Assembly: GCA_029945375.1 (NCBI GenBank)
Contig: CM057064.1
Span: 2,542,001 to 2,606,000, forward strand
Source: Agaricus subrufescens
Taxonomy: Eukaryota > Basidiomycota > Agaricomycetes > Agaricales > Agaricaceae
Direction of reading: 5' to 3'
Length of the DNA stretch: 64,000 bases
Shown: piece by piece, positions 45,783-59,200 of the stretch
Position numbering within the stretch: position 1 is the stretch's first letter
Layout of the letters: each line of letters starts with the position of its first letter
Notes under the pieces: model-generated
Databases searched by the model: none
What the model was told of the DNA's origin: nothing
Seen by the model: the letters and a program-made list of their open reading frames with translations, nothing else
Position numbers and translations under genes: made by a program

Positions 45783-48602
45783 ATGACTGAGCCCGTACTC
45801 CCAACAATGCCCGTCGTCAGGCATTCGATAGACCTTAAAGCCAATGGAGAGGTTAGCCGTATGCGCCATCATAAAGGTACGTAGTCATTAGCTCGCCCAT
45901 GGGTTGCGCTCATAGTCATTGCCCGTAGGTAACATGCCATCTCTGCCGCAAACAAAATTTTGTTCGCTATGTCCTGCAAAATTCACACGCACTACACATC
46001 TCAATCGCCATTTACGTTCACGTGTGTCTTTCTTCTACATCACTACCTGCCCGCCACTGATCAGCTGCCAATTCAGACACAAATGAACGATTGCATCGCT
46101 GCAACGTATGTGGTTAAATTGTGGTGGAACAATATCGGTATTCATGACCCTTACAGACTTGTAATGCAGAATTCACACGGAGCGATCTGTTAACGCGGCA
46201 CAAGCGAACTTGCGGTGATTCGTGAGCATCAGCTATTTTGATTTATCTCTTTCCGGCAACAACTCATTGATCCCACTTTAGCCGAAATGCTAACCGGTCG
46301 CGGCGCAAGTCTTGCCAGGTATGGCTCCCCTATCTCATTGCTCTCCCCTAGCTCACAGCACTTTACCTGGAGGCGTGCGCAGAATCGAAAGTCAAATGCA
46401 ACCTGCAATATCCTTGCTCCAAGTGTTCATCGAGAGGAAGAGAGTGCATCTTTATCAATGATCCAGAAGCGTCGAGGAACAAGCGTAATGCTGCGAAGAG
46501 AGCAATGCAACAGGCTGCTGCCGCCAAAGCTGCTGCCGATCCTGCAGCATCGGAAACACCTTCGACGATGCAATCCAAAGCTTCGCCTCCGTACACCTCG
46601 CTCCTCATGCAGACTCCTTCGCCGACTCTCTCGTTGGATAGTCAGCTATTATCCCTCGCTCCCTTCGAACTTCCCGGACTTTCGACCTCCTCAAGCTCTT
46701 CAATTGCTTCAAGTGGATCATCTCCTCGGTCGGATCTCCTTGAACGAGCAGAGTTTGCACCACCCTTCGAGGTTTCGGCTTTCGACTCTTTAGGCTTGGA
46801 CAACCAGCTGCACCGACTCTTCCCCGGTTCAACAGCTTGCTTCGACAACTTCGCTATACAATCATCATTCTCTCCCTCCGCCGCTCCATTCCAAGAACTT
46901 TCCTCCTGGTTAGATGGCGGTGAACAACTTTCAAAGTATGGGGAGAGCGACATCATCTCTTACCCTCAAGCTTCTCAAGAAGTCAAGATAGAAAGTCAGG
47001 ATAGCCTTCAAGACTATGGCCCACCGGGACTCCCTTATTCCCTAAACACTATCATCAACCCAACAGGAGGTTTGTCCGATTCCTCGGGTGTCTCCAATGC
47101 ACCCGGACCCACGCCCGAGGAGTTAGAACACTATCGTATGTTAAATTTTTTCTTGGACTCAAAAGTCGTAAACTAAGATCATCATACTACAGTATACCTC
47201 TTTTTCTCTGCCTTCGGCACTCAAATCCCTATTGTTCATCCTTCTACGTGGAAACCTGAGGGTAAACCTCCGGTTCTCATTCGTGCTATGCAAGCATGTG
47301 GGGCTCTGTTCGTCAAAACGAAGACAGCAACAACCTTCATCAATGACACTTTAGTAGAAACGCGAGATGTCCTCATTGCTGAATTCGTACGTGCTTACGG
47401 CAATTTACTCGCTTGTTGAACGAAGGTTTCTCACACTTATGTTTGACAGACCAACCCTGGCTCAGACTTGAGTCAGCAGGTGAACATTATTATCGCTGTC
47501 GTCCTTTTGCAAACAATCGCTCTGTTCTACCAACGACCAGATCAGAGGTCCTTTTCCAACTTTTATCATGCTATGCTTGTCACGGTATGAACAGCCACTC
47601 TTCTACGGTTATCTCGGCTAATGGTTGATTATAGATGATTCGGCGTATCAGGCTCATTGATCGGGTTGCGGCGTGGAGTCCTCCTGACTTGACTGACGTG
47701 AGCGGACTGGACAAGGCCTGGAAGGCTTGGGCGCAGTATGAAACAATCAAGCGGTCAGCCAAACACTTTGGTTCCATTCATCTAGACTTTACTCATTTGT
47801 AATCAGGGCGCTTCTCTTTTCATACTTGCATGACTGCTGCCACTGCCTATACTTCTCCTTACCGCCATCGTTTCGACCCAGCGAGTTAGATATCAATCTA
47901 CCTTGCGATGACGGGATCTGGGCAGCAGGCAGTGCGGCGCAATGGCTCCAAGCAATCAAGTCGCCATCTCAATATGGTATCGGAATGGCGAGGCTCTCTG
48001 GTTTCAGCATGCAGCGAGCATTAGCGGCGCTAAGCGGAGCACAATCCTCAGCACCTCTCCCTGCGCTCAACCCATTCGCTCACTTTATCCTCATCCATAC
48101 CATTATTCGCGACCTATACGTCTCGAGCGCTCGCGACCGCCCCGATAGTTCACCCACGGACTCGACGAGAGACAGCGGGATAACTGTCTCTACACAACGT
48201 GCTCTGCAAACCTGGACTCAGATGTGGGTGAGCAGCCCCGATGCGACACGCTATGGGAACAATCGAGAGGAAGCACCTTTTGTCTACAATGCGCTCCCTT
48301 TCTTTTGGTTGGCCCAAGTGTCGTTGATGGTTCTTCAGGAGGATTCCGGGGTTGACCCTAAACTGATCGACTCTCAGAACGAGGCTGGATTCCGGTTCTT
48401 GAAGGAATGGCTCGCGAGGCTCAGGTTTCATCTGCGGAATGGAACACAGATTCCTCCTCAACTTTGGGACGAATTGATGAAGATTCGTACACAACTTCAG
48501 CAACAACAACAACAACAACAACAGCAGCAGCAGCAGCAGCAGGCGGACCAGAATAACTGTGAACAATCCTGTGGCTTGGTCGATCTGTATCAGAAGGGTT
48601 GA
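45783..48602 (+). CDS. C2H2 plus Zn(II)2Cys6 transcription factor
   Basis: Ten exons: 45783-45876, 45929-46021, 46077-46112, 46170-46221, 46282-46318, 46373-47135, 47193-47386, 47450-47584, 47635-47753 and 47807-48602. They give 772 aa with all phases consistent. Finger 1 uses C43, C46, H59 and H63. Finger 2 uses C71, C74, H85 and C89, but is two residues shorter than standard. The Zn(II)2Cys6 cluster follows at C103, C106, C113, C119, C122 and C129, with spacing 2-6-5-2-6. Then come an Ala-rich stretch, a Ser/Pro-rich region and the fungal-specific transcription factor domain from about residue 380 (YLFFSAFGTQIPIVHP). A polyglutamine tract lies near the C-terminus. Fungal regulators with this double-motif design exist (for example melanin regulators of the Cmr1 type). 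It should act in the nucleus; its targets are unknown. Confidence 0.88.
48498..48542 (+). repeat. CAA/CAG repeat coding for 15 glutamines
   Basis: One CAG, seven CAA and seven CAG codons in a row near the C-terminus of the transcription factor. Such pure tracts are often length-variable between strains. 48603-49851 downstream is intergenic with nothing I can support. Confidence 0.9.
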
Positions 48603-49851
48603 GGATCTGGTCTTTTCGACTTCGACGACTAAATTATTGCCTACATTTTTCTGACGTCATGACGTTTCCTTTCCACGTCGTATACCTTTCTTATTTTTAC
48701 CGTTTCGCGTGGATTATTGCATTATGATGATTCATTTGTAGCTTTATACACAGCTCACAATTTGATAGATATTTCACATATTTTTTTCTTCTTATTTGGG
48801 TTTTTGGTGGTACTTAAATCATGCATTTATACAATTTTGTTTAAACTATTTGGCCGACAATCGAGATTTGTATGTTTAGAGTAGTAGTGTAATAGTATGT
48901 GTAGATCGTATACACATTTGTAGCGGTTCGACACTTGACGACGATGAATGACACCTGCTCATAGATTAGTATATTTGCATTCCAGGGGAAGAGGAGGGTC
49001 TCAGCATATAAAAAGAGTCGTCACTCCCGCGAAGCGAGTCGTACTCATTAAAATCAGTTTTTTTTTGGAATCATGGAGCGAAAATGTCATAAAAATGGAT
49101 GAGTAACTCACCGAAGTACTCCATAACTCAACATACTCCGGAACAAGGAATGTACCAGCTTAAATTCGACATACCGCAACATCCAGATTGAGTCACGATA
49201 TTTCCTAGTTCTGGGTTTGTCTTGAAGGTAAAAGGACTCGTAGAGTCATGGCACTGTGTCGATGGTTGGATCCCCAGCGACCAGCGTGGCAAGCCTTCGT
49301 GAGAGCAAATTTTTTAAAGTTTGAAGGTATATAGGCGTATTTGATCGGAGTTTCGATATCCGCAAACAACCGATACTAGCTATTGATGTCGAATTAACAA
49401 CACGAAATCCCGAAGTCCCGCGTTCGATCGCTTCCGATGTCGATAATTCTATGGGAGTAAAGTCTCAGTCCCACTCGTCGATTCATAGTACTTTGCATTC
49501 CATCTTCGGCAGGCCCATAGAAGTTCCAGACGACTCACAGCCTCTCTGGAGGCTAACTAAGTTGTAATTGCGCCGTTAGTTACTCCACCAAAAATGAATA
49601 GAGATAAGCGGTGCCTAGTGCTAAGTGCTCAAACAACGCTCAAATAAAGACGATTAATCCTAAAGCGGGCGAGTGTCGCAAGGATCGCAGTGGTGAACTG
49701 AATCTCAGACCACCGTTTCCCGGGGCGGCCCGTGAGGGATTGCATGGAGATACTGGACGCCACTACGTCGTCATATGTATGGGAAAATGGCCACGCCATC
49801 ACCCAATCTATCATCTCATCGCCAGTGACCAGTCTGTTTAATCTTATCGCT

Positions 49852-50569
49852 ATGCCGGTTGAGTTGAAAGGAAGTTGCCATTGTGGCGCTGTCCAGTACA
49901 GTGTCCTCTCAAACACCCCAGTGCCTTATCAGGTTCCGTATATTTGAGTTATGTCTCATTCGTATGTCAACTGATAGAGCTTAAAAGCTTTGTTTTTGTT
50001 CCATTTGCCGAAAGGTAGGCGGTGTTGGTGGAAGTATTAATTTGGGCGCGTTATCCGAATCTCTCAAAGTCGAAGGCAAAGAAAACCTAAGGTCCGGCCG
50101 ACACTCTTACTTATCTATTTTCCATATCAATCGCTTATCTGAATTTCTTGTCCAGCGTATATCATGCCGTGCTCAACAGGGGTACGCCTGAGGAAAGACG
50201 TGCTTCATCGGAGCGTAATTTTTGTAAGCTGTGCGGCAGTATGCTTTGGCTTTATGATAAATCTTGGTATGCCGGATTTCACTCATGCAAAGACTTGTCT
50301 AACACTTCTTTCCTTTAGGCCTGAGTTAATCCACCCTTTTGCTTCCTCAGTTGATTCGCCAAAACTTGATCCTCCCAAACAATTAGTACGTACAGCCTTG
50401 GTACAGTCTCTATCGTTGCTCTAGGTTTATATCGTTTTAGGTCTGCATTAAATTGGACTCAAAGCCTGATTATGTTCGCCTCCCAGAGGGACGGAAGGAA
50501 TGTTATGAGGGTTATGGCGAATTTTCATTGGAGGAGTGGCATAAGGAAAATGAACTCTATGTGGAATAG
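49852..50569 (+). CDS. GFA/CENP-V family zinc protein
   Basis: Five exons, 49852-49932, 49988-50091, 50156-50266, 50319-50385 and 50441-50569, encode 163 aa. The family (glutathione-dependent formaldehyde-activating enzyme-like) binds zinc through cysteines. These are visible as GSCHCGAVQY (C9, C11), CFCSICRK (C29, C31, C34) and CKLCGSMLW (C85, C88). The C-terminal part (ECYEGYGEFSLEEWHKE) is typical of fungal members. Length is normal and no defects are seen. The enzyme activity is unproven for most family members. It converges on W1, which ends 270 bases downstream on the opposite strand. Confidence 0.9.
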
Positions 50570-50838
50570 CTTTCTCGCAGGCTGTTTCATATTCGTAATT
50601 CGAGTTCTTGCTAGTGGGTGTGGCTTTCAACTAGTTTCCGTGTCCTCGGCTAAAGTACTAAAACATATTAAGCTAAGTACGTTGGTCAAAACTAGTAGAA
50701 AAGTCAGATCGAAATTGCCGTCAGATCAGCCTGGTTCTGTAGTCGAAACGATTTCAAAGTTATCCAGCAGACAAAATCGATGCCACAAGAGTCAACAGTA
50801 AGGGCACTCCTAACTACTCGCATTGCGACTCTCAGTAA

Positions 50839-53800
50839 CTACATGGAAAGAGTCGGGTCGTAACCGGCGGATAGCCTATCCCATGAATTATTTTCCAAGA
50901 CAGCCTCTTCAATTGGTTCAATTTCACGGGGCGACAAAGAACTCGAAGAGGGTACGGCCGCTATATGTACTGCCCGTTGCCAGCGATTGCGAGCCTTCCC
51001 AGATACTGGAAGTTTAGGGCTTGGTTGGTTGAGAGACTCGAGACTGGCTGGCGTTTTGGGAAGTAATAATTCTTCACCCTGCCAGATTAATAATGTATGG
51101 CTATCGACTCCAGCGGTTGCAAAAGTGGCGGTCTCATCACCAGATCGCCGCCAGCTCAAGCAATGTACACCCTCCTCTTGTAATATTGATGGTTGGAAGC
51201 GTTGGTAAGGCATCCCTGATTCTCGTCGCCACATGTCAATGCCACCGGCTTCGAGTTACGGCTATAAGTCAGTGGTCTCGTCATCTGACAAACCGAGAGC
51301 TTACATGTCGTTATGCTAAAAACAAATTGATCGTAATTTCCTCCTGTGCAAGTGGGCCCAATGTAGTCCACTGGACCCACATGCGGCGTGATGTTTCGTT
51401 TCTTGAGCTTCGCCGTAATTTGTGAGCCCTTAATTCCGGCATCTAATGACCAAAGCTGGAAAGCTCTCTATTCCAACGAACACTTCAGGTTAACAAATCT
51501 GAATCAGAGCGGTGGAAAAAAGTTACCTGATCCTTGTGGGTAACCAATATGTCAAGTTCATCCGCGATTGGATATATGTCAGAGATATCTTCAAGAACAG
51601 GGACTTGGCTACAAGTAGTGTCAGAAACCAATCATCATATATCCGTGAGATGGATCATACTATACTTCTTCCTGCTTATCCATATCATATACTTCGACGC
51701 TCGGATAAGAAACATTGTACGAGTAGGCAAAGTTTACACTTACTGATGATCCGCTTCTCCGATCGTCCACTTGCGGGTTCATGTTGTCCTGGAGACTTGG
51801 CTATGCGTGCAATCAAGACCAGATAATTGTTTTTCTGCTCGAGGCCAATCGACCGGACGTGGGTATGTTCAAAACGATATACTGCCATCTACAACACCGA
51901 GGTGAGTGGAATCTATTATGTGCATGATCGTGAAGCTTACTACTGCTCTGGTCACATTCTTGGAAATTATCGTCAGGCAAATTCAGTAAACCAAGAGAAA
52001 GACGAATACCATTTTGAAGACACAGTTGTGCTCCGCTACAAGAAAGGCTGATAATTGTATTAGTAATCGTTTATAAAGCATAAGGGGAAAATTCACCGTC
52101 TTCATCAAACCACACGACATCTTGAATTGTGTGATGCCGCTCGATAGGGTGAAGCTTCTCCGCGTCCTGGGAAACTAAGAGATAAATCACCGGTAATCAA
52201 TGTATGGGACCCACAAGTAACCAGACATCAAAGCGGTGTTCAAACTTCACAATGAGCTTCCTTCCCGACGGGGACCTTGAACTCGGTTAACTTGAGACAT
52301 GGCAACAATGATTTAAGACAATACCATTTGATATGTTCGGCGACTACCCTTCCCTCATGCCATGTGTCCATGATGGCCGTTAGAGTCTAGCTCACATAAT
52401 TAAGTGAATGCTGAAAGATGCAGGCAAAAATAACGCACATTAGCGTCATAAATACCCGTCCAGGATTGCATCATGTGTTCTTTGGCACTACACATTCTCA
52501 GATAGTTAGGACGCGTCAATACGTGGAGGTAGCTCACCAAGTAACCGCAAGCAATTTACCGTCATCAGAATAAGCGATATCACGTATTATTCCGTAACGT
52601 GTAAGCTCGATTGTTAACGTTGGTTCGTCCGATATGGTCAGCTCAGTATGCGGAACAGAGGCAGAGCTGTCGATGTGTAGCTTGGGTTTTGATCGATGTT
52701 GTCTGTTACGATGACCGCATCGTTTCTTATCCCGTCCAGCCGCCGTGAAGGCGTCTAAGGCAGAATTGATGATACCGATACGCTTGACTCCGCCTTGTAG
52801 TTTCATTTTCACCTGGTCGAGAGAACTATTCTCGACAGTTGGAGACTCTTCGGATTCCCCATATTTCCCCTCCACCTTTTCAGCATCACCCTGAGGTAGA
52901 TTATCCGGGGATCGGAATCGGAGAAATGGCAAGGCATATGTTATAGCACCCGCGATCCCGCCAGGAATACTTGATTCTGAGTGAATCGAGTCTCCGCTAG
53001 ACTTGATAACATCAGCTTGCTGCCTCGAGACAGGCGAGACTATTATCTCGTAGGACATCCAAAAGAGAATGGCGACTAAACCGATGAAGGTCACAGATGT
53101 CGAAGCAATAGCGATATAAGGAGTATACGGGGCCTATCATACGGGCGTCATTATAATCATTTGACGGCAACGCATGGATTAGTCATACCTGGAGGGAAGC
53201 GAAGGCAAAAACAATCAATCCTGCTGAGAACGTCACGATGGAAATACCAAGGAATAAAAGCTGTGATCCATCTATCCACATTGTGACCCAAAAAGGTAGC
53301 TTCCCTCCGCGAGAACCTCTGCGAGATCGTATTAATATTACCGTTACGAGAGATAAGACTCAACTTACGACCGTGTCGCTTTCCAAGCCATAGCCAAAAG
53401 ACTATTCAGTGCCGCACCAACGCTGAAGATCATTGATATGAACCAGAGCATGTTGGTCGCAAGGATGGCATTATTTGGATCAGATATACCCACGGACATC
53501 TGGAGTGTAGTCCCGGTGACGCCAGAGAAAAAAGTTGAGACTGTCAGGATGTTTGTCAAATTAGAGGAAGATCGCTCTTGTTCGTGGTTTATCGCAGATA
53601 TACCTTGGAAATCTTTCAACTCATTTCTTGATGACTGAAGGTCCAAACTCACCAACAGCAGTAAACTCGCCTACTGCGATAGTAACTTTCTCCAAACTCA
53701 CTTGGAGTTCATTTATAAATTGGTGGATATACCGCTGTATAAGCGGAGTGTTTAGTCTGTCTGGGGGGAGAATAAGCACATTTTATTAGACAAGTGAGGG

Positions 53801-54545
53801 GCACGTACCGGAATAGAAATTTGCGCAAGACGCGCGATACTACAAAAATCTGATCACCGTCAGGATATTTAGACATACCCGGTGGACTTACCATGAGATC
53901 ACGATGCAGTGTTAGCAGTAAAGACTTGAGGTGGTGACCCTCATCCTTAACAGAAATCAGAATCTGGTTAAAGACCAACGCAAGTGAAATACATACCGTA
54001 AATTCTCGAAATTCATCAATCCTTACGTGCAGTATATAAAATGTTTCAGCGAGTCGTTCCAAAACCGCCGGCAACTCATCGAACAACGGCGTGTGTTCCG
54101 AGAAGTATTGTAATGGAATGTGAAATCGCTCGGAATCCCTGCGGGCTTGTTCGAACAGGCCTGGCACAAGAGCAGTCGCATTGCGAAAGAAAACTTCGCG
54201 AGTCCGCTTCAGTGTTTCTCTAGTACTCTTGATCGCCAGTAAAAGACCCGCAACGCGTCCGAGCCTGAGGCAACCGTTTGCAAATTTGCCCAACTAGGAA
54301 CATCATGCACTGAGCGTGGAACGAAATACTTGCTCTAAACTGCCTTGCCTGTTTATCCAATTCGCGTGCTTTCCTAGTTGAAGGGTGAGCCACAAGGTAG
54401 GAACAAAGCGTTGAACTTAAAACGCGACTTACAAAGAGAACCCGAGAAACGATTCCTTTATACCATTGTCACTCGAATATGTATAGTCGAATGATAGTGC
54501 CCGTTGAGGTTGTTGAGGAGCACGGGAACCTGTCGGTGCTGAATG
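50839..54545 (-). CDS. W1: membrane WD40-type protein (unknown family)
   Basis: Multi-exon minus-strand gene. Order of parts: N-terminal segment with APQQPQRALSFDY (54520-54429); a helical domain KARELDKQ-LGKFANGCLRLGRVAG (about 54380-54000); and a first membrane segment (LWFISMIFSVGAALNSLLAM, 53460-53400). A second membrane segment follows (QLLFLGISIVTFSAGLIVFA, about 53270-53195), then a third (IAIASTSVTFIGLVAILFW, about 53120-53060). A Ser/Lys-rich linker leads into WD40-like blades (YGIIRDIAYSDDGKLLAV; AEKLHPIERHHTIQDVVWF; VHCLSWRRSGDETATFATAG). The stop is at about 50839. The start is unclear: the place of the W2 ATG is not ATG here. Family function unknown; it resembles agaricomycete hypothetical proteins. 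Full exon borders were not resolved everywhere. Confidence 0.65.
53373..53600. repeat. W1/W2 high-identity tract
   Basis: This stretch over the first membrane segment is almost identical to 58813-59040 in W2, with more than 110 consecutive identical bases and only a handful of differences. Sequence on both sides is clearly more diverged. It fits a recent gene-conversion event. Confidence 0.7.
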
Positions 54546-55329
54546 AAAGTTACAATCTCGCTGGTGCAGCCGACTTCTATTACGGACAAACTGCTGTAGT
54601 AATAGACTCTGCTGACATTGAAAAGAGTGGAAAAGCGAGTCCGGGCTTGAAAGCCACGAGGTTGGCCGGAGGGGGGGGAGGGGACACAACGAATCTCGTC
54701 TATCGTAGGATATTAACTTGATATAGGTCTAGGGGACGTGGACCCGATATATATCTGTTGATCGAAAAATGAGGAAAAGAACGTGAAAATCGGAACTATG
54801 GATATTAGACGCTTTACTATGACTCGCGGAATCAATAAGCAATCGGTGAGCGTCAATTAGAAGCCTTACACGTTTTGTCCAACACGATGAGTAGAATGTT
54901 TCGAGGGAAACATTTGCGACTTCCACGCTCCTATGGTTCTAGACTCAAATCGTGCTGTAGAATTCTTGTTTGCGTTCCAGCAATGCCGAAGATCAGTATC
55001 TCAACTCACGAAGCAATTTGTCTATACGCAGGGCGCATCAAAGCCTCGTGTAGGTGCCCTGAAGCCTAATGCTCTGCGCCAAACTGGTGCCAAAGTAGGG
55101 TGACTAGACCGGAAACAGGTTAGTAGACATCAGGATTATTGTGATCAAGAGCATATCGAGAGGTCAATCGAACAGTGTGTGAGAAAACAATGTCAGTTGA
55201 CACAATCTAACCGGCTTTTGAATTGACTTTTTGAATAGTAAATGATCAAAAAATAATTTTCTAATTTTCATGGGATGAATCATAACCTGTCGAAGCGCCT
55301 GAACGCGACTCGCCAGGTCCTGTGAGATC
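54546..55329. other. Upstream region of W1
   Basis: Non-coding. The part near 54910-55080 has counterparts upstream of W2 (60370-60510) and, partly, W3 (63530-63570), so the repeat unit of the W array includes the promoter region. Confidence 0.5.
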
Positions 55330-55653
55330 ACACGGCGGACAATTAGCTGTCAAATGGAGATAAGGGTTTTGATGTCAAGCGGTTTGTCAGATCGTCGGCA
55401 ACCGTTGATGCGCCATGTCACAGGTGTGACGTAGATCCTCCTAGCATAGTATAGGAAAGACAACAGGTATCAGTGCTTGTCTCGTATCTGGAAGTCCTTG
55501 TAACAGCCATAAGGCCCATATATTGGCTCGTTCATATCACCCGACTTGTGAAGCGTGACAGATGAGGTAATTAACTCCTGATTTGACGCATCAGTATTGT
55601 ACCATTGACATCAAACCCGCTACCTCCATTTGACAACTGTTTGTCCGCCGTGT
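55330..55653. mobile_element. 324-bp inverted-repeat (MITE-like) element
   Basis: The arm at 55330-55378 (ACACGGCGGACAA.. GTCAAATGGAG.. TTTGATGTCAA) is inverted at 55606-55653. The core is about 225 bases with no open frame. No clear target duplication was found. It sits between W2 and W1. 55654-56283 is otherwise non-coding, with a short CTGACCCTGGA tandem repeat near 55750. Confidence 0.6.
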
Positions 55654-56283
55654 CATGTTGGACCATATAATCAACCGGGACTATTGGATTGGTCATCACT
55701 GAATGTCACTTGCCGCCAATTATTATATTCCCCACTAGATTTAAATGTGACTGACCCTGGACTGACCCTGGATTGACCACCCTTTCCGTAATTATAAGTG
55801 TCAAACCTAATATGTTTTGACTAAGTTAACCCGTAATTAAGACCCAATGAACACCCACCTATTCCATTCCCCTCCGATCTTTTATTAGGGCATCGGTGAT
55901 ACTTCCTCGCCGTACTAGTAGGTGTATCAAAGCTCCCATTCAATAACAATTTATTTTGGTGCTGTTCGAGCAGACTTCACGTTACGAGCCTCGATGGTGG
56001 GTTAGGCTATCTGGCTTGTACACTCTACAATAACTTTATTCCCGCTTAGAATGCCGGAAAGAGGGACATCACTGGGAGATCCCTAAGGCTCGGCTAGGAG
56101 CGTAGCCATGTCTCCCTAGTTGTGCCACCGTCCATTGACCTATGTAGTTAACCGTAGCCTATAACAAGTGCAATAGGACTAGGCACATGGTCATCAAGTA
56201 TAATTGGTTAAGTCTAGAGGATTAACGCAAAGACATTAGTAGCAACATATGAGTAGTATTACAGTGGCATTCAACGGGTCGAT

Positions 56284-59200
56284 TCAGGGGTGACCGGGCA
56301 ACCTCGCTCCTATATCACCTTCCGTGACGCCTTTGTCAACTCCGCCGGTTTCATGTACTGACCAAGAATCAGAAGAGGGCCCCGCTGCCATGTGCGTTGT
56401 TTGCTGCCGGTGGTGACTCTTCAAGTTTATTACTATCCTAGGACTGAGTCGATGAAGGGACTCAGGGCTTAATGGCGTTTTGGGAGAACATGGCTCTTCA
56501 CCCTGCCATACCATTAAAGTGTGGCTATCAATCCCCGCAGTCGCAAAGGTGGCGGTCGCATCATCTGACTTTCTCCAGCTTAAGCAATGCACGCCTTCCT
56601 CTTGCAATATAGGGGACTGAAAGCGTCGGTACGGCATCCCAGATTCTCGTCGCCAGACGTCGATCCCGCCGGCTTTGAGTCAAGGTCATAAATCTTAGTG
56701 AACTGGTAGAGTAAGGAATGGCTTACTGGCTGTGATGTTGAAAACAAATTGATTGTAGTTTCCGCCTATACGGGTAGGCCCTATATAGTCCGCTGCATCA
56801 GCGTGAGGTGTGATGGATCGATTCTTCAGTTTAACGGTTATCTCTGAACCTTTAATTCCAGCATCAAGCGACCAAAGCTGGAAAGCTTTCTAATCGCAAC
56901 TTCGGGTAAGTAAACTATAGTAAGTGCGAGGAGAGTCATTTGCCTGGTCCTTGTGCGTAACCAACATATCCAGCTCGTCTGCAATGGGATAAATGCAAGA
57001 AATATCTTCAAGGACCGGAACTTGGCTATGAGTGGCCTCAAAATTTGAACATCAAAGATTTTATACGGGTCTCACTATACTTCTTCTTGCTTGTCCATAT
57101 CATAAACTTGGACGCTTCAATAAGAAAAACGATACACAGCATACAATAGATGTACTCACTGACAATTCGCTTCTCCGATCGCCCACTAGCCGGCTCAAAC
57201 TGTTGTGGTGATTTAGCTACACGTGTAATCAAAACCAGGTAGTTGTTTCGCCGCTCAAGTCCAATCGATCGGACGTGAGAGTGTTCGAAACGATACACCG
57301 CCATCTGAAAATCAAAAATGGATAAATAAATGCTAACACACATATGGCCACGATTATTGAATTACCTGTCTGGTCAGGTTCTCCGGTAACATTGTCAGCG
57401 CAAGTCAATCAAGTAAGAGAGAAATGGATTACCATTTTGAAGACGCAGCTATGTTCCGCTACAAGAAAGACTGGTATTGGATTTAGCAATTACCCGTATT
57501 AAATATCAATTAGATTCACCATCTTCACCAAACCACGCCACGTCTTGTACTGCGTGATGTCGTTCAATAGGATGAAGTGCCTTCCCATCCTATGGGGCAG
57601 TCAGAACCAAATGACCGTAAGTTGGATAGGACCCACAAGATCCCAGACATCAAAGCGGTGTTCAAACTTTACAATAAGCTTCTTCCCTGATGGTGACCTA
57701 AAACTAGATTAAAATGCCGACACGCTGAACTAAAAATCTAGGAAAATACCATCTGAGATGTTCGGATATTACCCGCCCCTCGTGCCATGTGTCCATAAAA
57801 GGTGTTAGAGTCTAATCGACGATTGAGGAAACGCCATAGAGAGAAGACAAAGATAAGGTACCTCTGCATCCAATATAACGGTCCACGATTGCGGCACGTT
57901 TTCCTTTGCACTACACATTCCTAAACATACGCGTTCACCATTTTTGTAAAAACACCTCACCAGGTAATCGCCAGCCATTGACCATCATCAGAGTAAGCCA
58001 CGTCGCGTATCGTTCCGTAACGTGCAAATTCCAATGTTGAACTTGGTTCGTCCGGCAAGGTCAGCTCAGTGGACGGAACAGTCGAGGAGATACTATTAGG
58101 CTGAACCTTGGGTTTAAATCGCCGTGGCCTCCCATGGTTGCGGTATCTTTTTTTCTTTCTGCCAGCCGTTGAGAATGCGCCCAGTGCAGTATTAATGAGG
58201 CCGACGCGCTTGACCCCACTTTGTAGCTTGACCTTCAGCTGATCGTGCGAGTTGTGTTCGAGGGTTGGCGAGTCTTCAGGTCCACCGTGTTTATCCTCGA
58301 CTTTTTCTACATCTTCCTGAGTTATATCATCCTGGGTCTGGAATCGAAGGAACGGTAGGACGTGCGTGAAAGCGCCCGTAAAGCCGCCATGAGTAAAAGT
58401 AAACTTGCTAGTTTCAGAGTGAACCGAGTCGCCGCTGGATTTGATAACGTCAGCCTGCTGCTTCAAGACAGGCGAGACTATGATCTCGTATGACATCCAG
58501 CAAAGAATCGCCACTAGACCTATGAAAGTCACAGCTGTGGAAGTTATAGCGAGGTAAGGAGTATACGAGGCCTGTTGAATTTTGTTTTATCAATGTAGTA
58601 CCATCAGGTTTACGTGAACGAATCATACCTGGGCGGAAGCGAAAGCAAAAACAATCAATCCCGCTGAGAAGGTCACAATGGAGATGCCAAGAAAAAGGAG
58701 TTGCGATCCGTCTATCCACATTGTGACCCAAAAGGGTAACTTGCGACCGCGAGAACCACTGCGAGATATAATCAATATTACTGCCACCACCTACAAGACT
58801 TAGCTTACGATCGTGTCGCTTTCCAAGCCATAGCCAAAAGACTATTCAGTGCCGCACCAACGCTGAAGATCATTGATATGAACCAGAGCATGTTGGTCGC
58901 AAGGATGGCATTATTTGGATCAGATACACCCACGGACATCTGGAGTGTGGTTCCAGTGACGCCAGAGAAAAAAGTTGAGACTGTCAAGATGTTTGTCAAA
59001 TTTGAGGAAGAGCGCTCTTGTTCGTGGTTTATTGCAGATACACCTATAAAAGACCATTAGTATATTCTTTGATTATCAAAAATTCAAACTTACCAACTTC
59101 TGTATACTCGCTTATTGCGACTGTTACTTTTTCAAAGCTTGCTTGAAGTTCATTGATGAATTGATGGATGTAACGTTGAATCAGCGGAGTGTTCAGTCTG

